A DNA stretch of 64,000 bases. Origin: Haliclystus octoradiatus. Lineage: Eukaryota; Cnidaria; Staurozoa; Stauromedusae; Haliclystidae. Positions 12,601-21,629 of the stretch are shown here, piece after piece. Location: contig OU744446.1 in assembly GCA_916610825.1 (NCBI GenBank), forward strand, positions 14,256,538 through 14,320,537. Reading direction: 5' to 3'. Position 1 is the first letter of the stretch. Each line of letters starts with the position of its first letter. Below the pieces are notes generated by a model. It was not told where the DNA came from, ran no database searches, and saw only the letters and a list, made by a program, of their open reading frames with translations. The position numbers were made by a program, and so were the translations under genes.

Positions 12601-15600
12601 GTCCTTAATATACAGCATTTTATAGATGAGGCAATCCCATTTCGATTCGCATTTTTTCTCTTGAAAGTGGCTGAAGATATCAGTCGAAACGACGTTGAGT
12701 ATAATAGAATCCAAAAATTGTTGCCATTGACTTTTGTTTTAAAAAGAATTAAAATGTATTCTAAAATGGGTATATATATGTATGAATGTAATGTAAGGTA
12801 GTGTAATGTAAGGTTGGAAGTTACCTCTCACAATTAACAGTGCCATGTATGGATTATCATATATGTTTCGTAAAATAATCTGAAATCAAGGATATCTGGA
12901 TAATTTGTAATGGATTTCAATGAGAAAAAGTCAAAATCTTCAGTTCAAAATATTGAAAATAATTTGAAATCCCCTTAAAGTCTAAAGATTTTCATGTCTG
13001 TAACTAAATGTTACTAATGCACCCATTCAGTAAAAATAATCTAGAAAATGGAAATTATTACCCTACAATAAATTATGCTCTATTCTTGCAGCGCTAGCTC
13101 CTGGGGGAAAATAAGCTTGTTTATATAATTATAACCCCGCATGTACATTTGCTCGTCATTATAAATAAGATTATACATAGAAATTGTAATTAGAAATTAG
13201 TTACTATATAAAACATATCATACAACTGACGATCAAAATTTAAATTAAACTTTTTTTGAAGTTCAGTTATATAGAGTGTATAGAACAACAATTTGCTAAC
13301 ATTTCGTAATAAATGACAAACGCAAGCAACGTAATGCTTTTATTTGCAACGTTTAAGGTTAATAATTTGAGCTTGAGAATGAATTCAGTTGCAAATAAAA
13401 ACAATAAATAACTTGAATTGTCAGTTATTAAGATATGAATAGATTTAAAGATGTTTATGAAATAAAGACAACAAAAGTTTATATAATTTGAATTATTCAA
13501 CATTTCAGAAAGTTGATTACAAAGCCATTGGTGAAAGTGATCATTTCAAAGCATATGTCAAACATACCGCAGAATTGCAACGCGTAAAGTTATCTGACTT
13601 GTCAAGAGAAGAGAAAATTGCTTTCTTTATTAATATTTACAATGCATGTGTTATTCATGCATTTGTTTCTGTTGGACCACCGATGAATCTATGGCAGAGA
13701 TATCGTGTAAGTAATTGATGGATTTTAGATACATTTTTATTTGCAGACTAGTGTCTTCACACAGACAAAAATAATTTATTGTTCGTTGGAACAAGTTTGC
13801 CAGTTATAACATTCATGATCATTATACAGTTTGTGAAAAATTGGGGGCTAGTTCAGAATTTATGTAAAAATATTATGCACACTTCATTAAACAGTGTGCC
13901 AGATAAGCCCATGTGAAAAATAGTACAAGGGTTCATGAACAGTTCATGAACCCTCACTGACAATTCATGAACAGTTCATGAAAATTTATTGCCATTTAAA
14001 GTTCATGAACTGTTCATAAACTCCTGAATTGTTTTTCGCATGGGACATTACAAACAGTGTCCGACAAAATGTTTTACTTTCCACAAACCTTAACTTTTTA
14101 GATAAACGTTTGAGTAAGTTTACAGAAATTGAAACTCTATTTTAGCTTTGTATCCAGCATTTTGCCTTTTCCTTCTGAATTTTGCTAGCCTTCCGCAAAC
14201 TAGGTTTCCAAGTTTCCGGACTTTGTCGGCCCCTGATTACAAACTTTCTATGGATAGTTTGTGAAGTTGTATAATTAGCTAATTGCATTTTAAGATTTGT
14301 TGAAATTTTATTTCAATATTTACAATGTCAAATTCGCATGAGATTGTTGGCCCTTCAAGGTCAGCTCAGCTCATGACATTTATAACACTTCCATGGACAT
14401 TAATGGCTCCATATTTAGTATCAACTTTTCATGAGAAGCTGGTGTAATCGTCGGTTGAACGTCAGTCTGTAACTTTTCCTAGTTCATGAACTTCAAGTGT
14501 TATAATTTTTATGAACTTTCAATAGATCACATAGACCACCAACTGAATGTATCAATATTCAACTCTCCCACCGTTCTATCTAACTTTGCCAGAAGTCGTT
14601 GCTGACCCCTTTTTGTCTATCTAGATGATGTGAATGTTGTGTGATGGCTGATATGTTTTCTTTTGTTTGTGTTTGCTCTTTCAGTTTTTCAATGTTGTTA
14701 GCTACATTGTCGGTGGACATACTTATTCTCTTAATGATATGGAAAATGGTGTTTTGAGGTCTAATAGAAAAGCTATTGGGGCTATATCAAGACCATTTTC
14801 AAAATCAGATCCACGTTTGGCCGTTGCATTAGCTGAACCAGAGTCTAGAGTCCATTTTGCATTGGTTTGTGGTGCGAAGAGTTGTCCCCCAATCAAAACC
14901 TACTCGGCTAAGGTAAGAGGAAACCAGGAAAGTGTATGATCCACCTTCTACTCAACTTAAACACAACCAATCTGATAGCAGAAACGTTATTTAACTGAAT
15001 AATAATTCTATAATAACTTCTCCCCATGAAAAAAAGCCTATTGGCTTATGGGCCCTGAATAAATGATGATGATGATGATGGTGATGATTTGTCTAAATTT
15101 TTGATTTTGTATATAACTATTATCATTTCTAATGATTATGCTATGACAAATACTAGGAGTAATGATAATGAGTAGAAGGTTAATTACATTTGTCAATTCA
15201 CTTTGTGAAGTTATTTGTTAGTTATCACCATCAAGCAAGTCTTCTATAGCCTGCTATACTGTATTACTATACTCTGCGAAAACAGTTCATTCTTTCCGAA
15301 AATGGATTATTTTTTTAAATTTACGGTGATCCATTTTTTTATTTGAAAATCTGGAGAATAATTCAAAAATAAGAACACGCCGTCAAAATTGACAATATTT
15401 CATAATTCATTTGACTTTGTGACCAATATTTCAAACAACCCTAATAAGGCCTCACAAACGTTTCATAAAGGCGTCCACGATAAACAGGCCATTTGACAGT
15501 TACAAATTTTTCATGAACTGTTCATGAACTGTTTCTGGATAGTTCATTAGGTTCATGAATAGTTTCCTAGGATATTATATACAATTTCAAGTAGCAGTTG

Positions 15601-16893
15601 GTTGCTCTTTCCTACTGGAGTCTTAATTGCATGTTTATTTTGATTTATTTTCTTAGGATGTTGACAATCAATTAAAATTGTCTGCAGAGTCATTCTTAGA
15701 AGGAGATGGTGTCCAAGTTGATTTTAAAAAGCGGGAGGTAAGAATAAAGTCTCCACTACAGACAGTTGATGGATTTTTAAATTTGCTATTTTAAAACATT
15801 TTAAATTGATCCGAAGATGAGCTCTGACGTAGATGCTTGGTTGGTGGGATATCTATTCATATTCTTCTATTTAATTATGGTAATAATAATAAAATAGAGT
15901 ACAATGCAACACATTGGCTAACTTTAACTTTGACTAAATTAAGAAATGTAAGCGATATATAGTTTTCAAACATGCACATTTTCTTTAATTCCAGATTAAA
16001 ATCAGTCAGATTTTAAAATGGTACCGCGAAGACTTTGGCAAAAATAAAAGAGAGGTAAAAATATTTGAGGAATAACAAATTTTATTTCATTGTCATCATC
16101 ATCATCATTCATTGAGAATAGCCTTCAAGCCATCTATATGGTAGCTTTTTCTTGACACTGGCTAATATTATTTGCTAAGCAAAAACTATTTGATTACATG
16201 GCTAAATCTCTCCAAAGTGACTTTTTTCTATTTATGATTGATTTGATACCAGAACTGCACTCCGGTATCAAATATGGATTCACCAGTTTAACCCCTAGTT
16301 GTAATTAAGTGAATCGTTCTCCCCATAAAACGAACATATATACTCCAATGAAACAATTCAGTATTGTCACTTGCCCACGGCAAAAAACTATGAAAGATGA
16401 GACGTTAGACTCAGAGCCATCAACATATAGACTCTGAGTAGACTCACATACACTGCACGTAAAGGACATGTCATTTTTGAGGTAATTTTTTAGGGTCACA
16501 TTTCTCGAGATTCTCCCCCATATTAAAAATCGTCTAACGAAAAATAAGAAATTTAGAATGAGAAATGTCCTGATTTCTCATAGCTTACTTGCAGACTAAA
16601 ACGTTTCTTAAGGAAAGTGTAAACTTACACTTGATATATTTTCCTTCAAGAAATTTTTTATTCTAGCAACAGGCATTAGGTGTCAAAATAATGATACTGA
16701 AAAGTTTAGACGTGTACTTGTATCTGATTAAAGTTTATGTATATATATGATTCTTTATGTATTCCAGGTCGTTGCTTGGGTTCATGAACACATGGGTAAT
16801 TGCGAGAAAAAGTCACAGATTGGCATGTTGTTAGAATCAGACAAAGGATTCAAACTTTCTCATTTGCCATATGATTGGGGATTAAATAATTAA
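6675..16893 (+). CDS. Glutaredoxin-DEP-DUF547 fusion protein, 11 exons
   Basis: Predicted 555 residues from exons 6675-6944, 8158-8269, 9347-9505, 10636-10812, 11465-11647, 11737-11810, 13509-13706, 14685-14912, 15657-15737, 15995-16054 and 16768-16893. All introns are GT-AG and all junctions stay in frame. Residues 20-90 are a dithiol glutaredoxin: C30-P-Y-C33 active site, T70-V-P72 cis-proline loop and VGG glutathione site (81-83). Exons 3-4 (about 130-225) form a DEP domain (GLKTYKNSFLGRDAVDFL...DDTIYRFLD). Exon 5 adds a strongly hydrophobic stretch (about 250-275, VYGMFGVVWTYFSFLWTLL) that could be a membrane segment. Exons 7-8 carry DUF547 (VDYKAI, EEKIAFFINIYNACVIHAF, HFALVCGAKSCPP). 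Likely a redox-linked, membrane-associated signalling protein; substrate unknown. Exon limits are my reading; transcripts could move an edge, most likely at exons 2, 5 and 6. Confidence 0.85.
12296..12748. repeat. Foldback/MITE-like element with ~85-bp inverted ends
   Basis: In intron 6 of the glutaredoxin-DEP-DUF547 gene. The arm at about 12298-12385 is repeated in inverted orientation at 12655-12745 with few mismatches; the ~270 bp between is AT-rich and non-coding. The right arm contains CTGAAGA and, 8 bases later, GAAAC, which resembles the two conserved strands of a hammerhead ribozyme core. The intact-looking frame at 12577-12801 is a by-product. Confidence 0.75.
13118..13480. repeat. 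~360-bp dispersed repeat, copy 1 (inverted partner at 16945-17335)
   Basis: Begins near ACCCCGCATGTACATTTGC and ends near AGACAACAAAAGTTT just before exon 7. The reverse complement recurs at 16945-17335. This copy lacks about 30 bp present in the partner, next to the GCAACGTTT motif. Confidence 0.85.
13910..14045. repeat. GTTCATGAAC-type foldback repeat (intron 7)
   Basis: Bounded by CCCATGTGAAAAATAGT on the left and GAATTGTTTTTCGCATGGG on the right, which are inverted copies of each other. The inside is packed with GTTCATGAACAGTTCATGAA and its complement. Member of a family seen at several other places in this window (58024-58215, 60070-60245, 60699-60840). Confidence 0.75.
15500..15580. 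repeat. Fragment of GTTCATGAAC-type repeat (intron 8)
   Basis: TTCATGAACTGTTCATGAAC followed by degenerate GTTCAT units. It lacks the CCCCTGC-type ends and looks like a partial copy. Confidence 0.6.
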
Positions 16894-16898
16894 ATAAA
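16893..16898 (+). terminator. Polyadenylation signal AATAAA
   Basis: Overlaps the last base of the TAA stop of the glutaredoxin-DEP-DUF547 gene, giving a very short 3' UTR if used. No other AATAAA is seen before the repeat at 16945. Confidence 0.5.
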
Positions 16899-16944
16899 AA
16901 CATTACTGTTATGTACAGTGTAGTATGTATAGTATAAATATTAG

Positions 16945-17335
16945 TTTTTACAAACTTTTGTTGTCTTTATTTCATAAACACCTTTAAATCTATTCATATC
17001 TTAATAACTGACAATTCAAGTTATTTATTGTTTTTATTTGCAACGTTTCGGATGAACTGAATTGCATTATACTGAATTCATTCTCAAGCTCAAATTATTA
17101 ACCTTAAACGTTGCAAATAAAAACATTACGTTGCTTGCGTTTGTCATTTATTACGAAATGTTAGCAAATTGTTGTTCTATCCACTCAATATAACTGAACT
17201 TCAAAAAAAGTTTAATTTAAATTTTGATCGTCAGTTGTATGATATGTTTTATATAGTAACTAATTTCTAATTACAATTTCTATGTATAATCTTATTTATA
17301 ATGACGAGCAAATGTACATGCGGGGTTATATAGTA
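16945..17335. repeat. ~390-bp dispersed repeat, copy 2 (inverted relative to 13118-13480)
   Basis: Reverse complement of the intron-6 repeat, with ~30 extra bases around CAACGTTTCGGATGAACTG. Together the two copies bracket the last five exons of the glutaredoxin-DEP-DUF547 gene in opposite orientation. On the minus strand this copy holds CCGAAACGTTGC followed by AAATAAAAAC. Confidence 0.85.
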
Positions 17336-17339
17336 GATA

Positions 17340-19070
17340 ATACATTTGCGTTATTTATCAGAACTGATTGAATAAATCAATGATCTTGGTTGGAACTTTA
17401 TTATGTTGTCCTGATAATCGATACACGTGTTAGTACCGGCGTTAGAATACAGTCATGTATACAATACGACTGTATGGTCGAACAAATGACAGATTAGAGT
17501 ATTTTGTATTATTGGATATAAACATATATCGAAATTACTAACAACTAGAGCAATTTATTCCGAACTGAGATTAAATAGCTTGCAAATTACAGGATTCTAA
17601 CATCGTCTTTGTCTGCTAAGAACTCTTCTCTCGAGATTTCTATCTACTCTCCCATCAGATACACCGATGATCTAACTAATTGATGGAGTGTAATTCACAG
17701 AGAAAATAAATGATCATAACTCTGGTCAGAGCTGGTCGCTTCTCATCCCCTTCCCATAATAAAATAAATTTATTCGGGCAACAAGTGCTCGTGCGTGCGG
17801 AATGAGAGTATCGACAAAAAATTGCTCCTGTCATGAAAGTCATGGAAAAGTTTGAAGAAAAATATAATAAACAGGACCCTCGACCTCAAAGTTCAAATTC
17901 ATGAAATCGAGGATCGCTATCTACTGTACGTGCACGAGTCTATACGAGACTAAGAGGCGATGATATAAGAGTTTCATATATATTTGTAGATGGTTATAGG
18001 GGACTGGAGCTAAGTGCAATAAAATAATACATAATAAATAAATAATAATGAACAACATCAACAGCACATATGCAATGTGGATAGGCCTTTGTTGTTACCA
18101 TTTGATTATAGTACTGTTTTATGTGTACGTGGGAATTTTTTAAAACAACATACAGTGCGGGAAGAGTCGAAAGTGTTTAACAAAATTGCAAATTTTCGGA
18201 CCACAGCTTATCTTAACATTTAATATCAATCTATCTCTAATCAGAACATAAATTTGCGACTTAAAAATCTTACGATCGATTCTCAGTTTCACATGTGTCA
18301 AAAAAAATCCATCTTGACTAAAAACTATTCCTATCACGTTGAGCCAGATGAAAACAATAACAGAATACAACAATCCTATTTATAACAGCTTTAAGTTTTG
18401 TTATCATTAAGGATTACGTAATCAGTACAAAAAACATTGGCACGGAGTAGAATTTAGTCATGTCTATTATTTTCGTGAAAACAGAAGACGACATATGAAA
18501 TATAAATTTTTAGATGAAAAAACTTTACAAAAAAAAATTGTATTCTAAATCAATGCCATGCGTTTCATACATTCTAAAAGAAGTTTAATATAAAGATATT
18601 TTTAAGGAAAAAGTAGCCATTCTTTTATCGGATTTTCTGTCAGACATTTTACAGAAGACTGATCCGTAAATTGCGGTTGAAATTCACTGTAGGTATTGTG
18701 AAAAAACGTCGGAATTACATTAAGTTTATTTTCCAAATACTTTATAATTCACAACATAATGATTGACAGGAGAAACATGGTTGTTTGGGCGTAATTTCAT
18801 TATGATTTTGTAAAACAGGTGATGAGATCTAAAAGACAGATGGATTTTTGAGAATGTAGAAGAAAAAAAAACGCTCAGTCGTCGCTCGAATCAACAGTGC
18901 TGTTTTTCCTTGTTCCTATACAAATTTGAAACAAGTAAAAAATAATAATCACTATTGATGATTTAGCAGTTCGAAAATTTAGTATAAAATAGAGACAAGC
19001 TGGACAAGCTCAATTAGCAAGATTTAAAAGATAATTAAAAGAAAGTTTGAAAACAAAATGTATTATGTTA
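17340..19070. other. Intergenic region, no gene seen
   Basis: AT-rich sequence between the two left-hand host genes. Open frames on both strands are short and carry no recognisable motif. The distal part is presumably promoter and 5' leader of the GAREM-like gene. Confidence 0.55.
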
Positions 19071-19076
19071 TCAAAA

Positions 19077-19084
19077 TGACGTCA
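19077..19084. promoter_or_regulatory. Palindromic CRE (TGACGTCA) upstream of GAREM-like gene
   Basis: A perfect CREB/ATF palindrome ends 103 bp before the ATG at 19187. The same spacing is seen for two other genes in the window. Confidence 0.55.
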
Positions 19085-19150
19085 TCGTGATTATAAAGAT
19101 TTTATGATCAGTCTTGAAGGATTTTCAGACAGTTCAGTGATTGTGTTTTG

Positions 19151-19168
19151 ATGGAGTTAAAGAAATAG
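19151..19168 (+). other. Short upstream ORF in the GAREM-like leader
   Basis: ATG, four further sense codons and TAG, ending 18 bp before the main ATG. If this part is transcribed, ribosomes must reinitiate or leak past it to reach the main frame. No in-frame ATG lies between it and 19187. Confidence 0.4.
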
Positions 19169-19186
19169 AACTAAAGAACTGTTATA

Positions 19187-21430
19187 ATGACTACGTTTCA
19201 TGAAAAGGAACAATCGATGTTCGCATGGGGAAATGTTGAATATCCTTTATCATATATTACAAGTAATTTACCTTTACCACAAACTGTACGAGTTGTTGAT
19301 GGTTATATGGTCAATGATGATGATTCTGTAGCTAGTGGCCAGGTTTTAACGTTACATGGTTGCCGACCAATACAACGATTACTCGGTCAAAATAGTAGAG
19401 CAGTAAATGTATCATTTCCATTATGCTGTCCATTTAGTTTGAGTGCCGAACCTTTACGTAATGGGAAGGTTTATCCAACGGTTTCTGATCTATGCGATGC
19501 AACACCTACTCCCCAGTCTGTAGAGATATTATGTGAGCAATTACGTTGTGAAAATGGTATAGTATTGAAACGTGGAGATGTAATTGCGTTAAATCATGTC
19601 AACATTGATAGTAAAGGACAATTCACAGCCGTAACGTTCACACAAGTAAATAATAATGTTGGTCGTAACATTATGTTGGATTTAAATACAGTAGGACCAT
19701 TTCAATATCGTCAACCTTATTCGAAAGATGCTTCTAATACAATATTATCCAAAGCATTGAAATTATATGGTATACCTATGACCGTACAATTTCATACTCT
19801 TGGGCAACAATTAATGATTGATGGAGATCGATTAGGACCTTGTGAATTGAATGCAATGGATATGTGCGAAATGGTATTAGCATCCGTAAATACAGAAACT
19901 GGTAAACAAGTAATTGTAATGCCATGTAATTTTAAAATAACATTACAATTAGCCGAAAGAGTCGTTGCCGAAAATTTACCACGTGGGAAAAGTACTTGTT
20001 TTTGTTGTGACCAAGAAATTAATACATTACTTATGGACGTTGTCATGAGTATAAACCCATATGCAACTGAAGGATATTTTTGTGAATCATTTACTGAGAT
20101 GCTACTGTATATTGAGTCATTAAATCAACGAAATGTTGGTTTGTTAGAGAAACAACTTAAAAATACGTCAAAAACAATGAAAGTAAATGAACAACCAACA
20201 CAGGGTAGTCATACACCACGTTCAAAACGTAAACAGGAAAAACGAAATAAAAAGAAAGCTTTAACACAAGGTTTGAAATCATTTTTATTTGGTAGTAATA
20301 ATGTTATAAGTAGAAAAGATAGCGATCGCACAACAAATTCAGAAGCGGATTTATTACATCATAACAGATATGTATCACGTGCTGCTGTGGGCGAAAGAAG
20401 ACAAGAAAGATCGTTTCATGATGGAGATATTGAAGATTTTTATGATTTAGTAGACCGTATGGATGCGGTTTCACTATCAGGAAGACATTCAAGTGAAAAT
20501 TTGAGTAGGGAAAGTAGTGGAGATTCAGGGATTTCTATGCAATTTCGTGAACAAGCTGGAAGCAACGTTATCGCTGATGATAAACATACAGAAAAATTAG
20601 ATCCTGTAAAATGCGCGGGAAATAAGGAACCCGGAAAAGGAGATTTTGTAGTAAGTAACACTAGTATTACATCATTGCGTAGTAGAGGAGCTGAAAGTCT
20701 TCCAATCAGGACAAATGAAGCAATTTCTACGGAAATTAACCAATCTGTTTCGATGTCAAATTCATCACGTTGTTGTACGCCTGTTACAGATGCGTCATCA
20801 GCTTACTCACGTCATAGTAGTAGATACAATATTCAAGATAATAGCCAATTAGTAGCATGTTATAATAATGACAACAGAAGTTGTACGTCAAATGAATCAA
20901 GCTATAAAACAGCCGAAATGTCGATACAATCAGGGTACGAAAATAGCGAAATCGAAGCGTTAAACGAAGGCGAATTATGCGAAGTTCTTGAAGTTATTAA
21001 ACTTGGACATCATTCGAAAATTTTCAAAGAAAATCAAATTAATGGTGCATTATTGTTAGCTCTAGATATCTTGGAATTAGTCAGTGATTTATCATTTACG
21101 TATTTTGAAGCCTGCAAATTAAAAGAATATTTATCAGGTTGGCGTCCTGACGACTCGCTGGCGTTTAAACGTCCATCAAATGAAACTAGTCATGAACCAC
21201 GTGATTGGTCATGTGATGACGTCATATGTTTAATGAATAAAATCAACTTATCCAATTTTGCTGACTTCTGTCAAGATAATCAGATAAATGGTGACTTATT
21301 AGATAAAATATTACACGAAAGTTCCATGTTGTCATTAAGAAGTCAACATAATGTAAGAATAAGCTCATTAGAAGAAAAGAAATTATTTCGATTCGTTAAA
21401 AATGGATGGAGACCTGACAGCATTTCATAA
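19187..21430 (+). CDS. GAREM-like adaptor: CABIT domain and two SAM domains
   Basis: A single uninterrupted frame of 747 residues starting at an ATG. GAREM proteins are cytoplasmic adaptors that link growth-factor receptors through GRB2 to Ras/MAPK signalling. Residues about 14-265 read as the CABIT module (WGNVEYPLSYI, LPLPQTVRVVDG, GQVLTLHG). A basic block follows at about 340-370 (RSKRKQEKRNKKKALTQG), then a Ser-rich, probably disordered region. The C-terminus holds two SAM repeats, about 593-654 and 672-743; both share an Asn-Gln-Ile-Asn-Gly core (ENQING, DNQING) and both end in GWRPD. The vertebrate GAREM SAM also ends in a GWRP block, but there is only one. No proline-rich GRB2-SH3 motifs like those of vertebrates are obvious. 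The lack of introns is unusual for the family; the coding frame is otherwise clean, so a functional gene is likely. Confidence 0.85.
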   Translation: MTTFHEKEQSMFAWGNVEYPLSYITSNLPLPQTVRVVDGYMVNDDDSVASGQVLTLHGCRPIQRLLGQNSRAVNVSFPLCCPFSLSAEPLRNGKVYPTVSDLCDATPTPQSVEILCEQLRCENGIVLKRGDVIALNHVNIDSKGQFTAVTFTQVNNNVGRNIMLDLNTVGPFQYRQPYSKDASNTILSKALKLYGIPMTVQFHTLGQQLMIDGDRLGPCELNAMDMCEMVLASVNTETGKQVIVMPCNFKITLQLAERVVAENLPRGKSTCFCCDQEINTLLMDVVMSINPYATEGYFCESFTEMLLYIESLNQRNVGLLEKQLKNTSKTMKVNEQPTQGSHTPRSKRKQEKRNKKKALTQGLKSFLFGSNNVISRKDSDRTTNSEADLLHHNRYVSRAAVGERRQERSFHDGDIEDFYDLVDRMDAVSLSGRHSSENLSRESSGDSGISMQFREQAGSNVIADDKHTEKLDPVKCAGNKEPGKGDFVVSNTSITSLRSRGAESLPIRTNEAISTEINQSVSMSNSSRCCTPVTDASSAYSRHSSRYNIQDNSQLVACYNNDNRSCTSNESSYKTAEMSIQSGYENSEIEALNEGELCEVLEVIKLGHHSKIFKENQINGALLLALDILELVSDLSFTYFEACKLKEYLSGWRPDDSLAFKRPSNETSHEPRDWSCDDVICLMNKINLSNFADFCQDNQINGDLLDKILHESSMLSLRSQHNVRISSLEEKKLFRFVKNGWRPDSIS

Positions 21431-21618
21431 CCGATGACATTAAATAATTTTGTTAAATGAAAATCAATTTTGGTCATATGAGAGCCATATATGGTCATGT
21501 CATTCAATACAAACATTAGAATGACGAAGTTATGAATGGTATAATGAATTAAAATTAAATTGAAAGATATATTTGTAAATATGCCCTTCGTTAGTTCAAA
21601 TAAGCAACGATACAAATC

Positions 21619-21624
21619 AATAAA
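21619..21624 (+). terminator. Polyadenylation signal AATAAA
   Basis: About 190 bp after the GAREM-like stop codon; a plausible 3' end for that transcript. Confidence 0.5.
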
Positions 21625-21629
21625 GTATT

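Noticed and set aside
12577-12801. 74-codon plus-strand frame with a long hydrophobic start
   Set aside because: Lies entirely over the right arm of the intronic foldback element.
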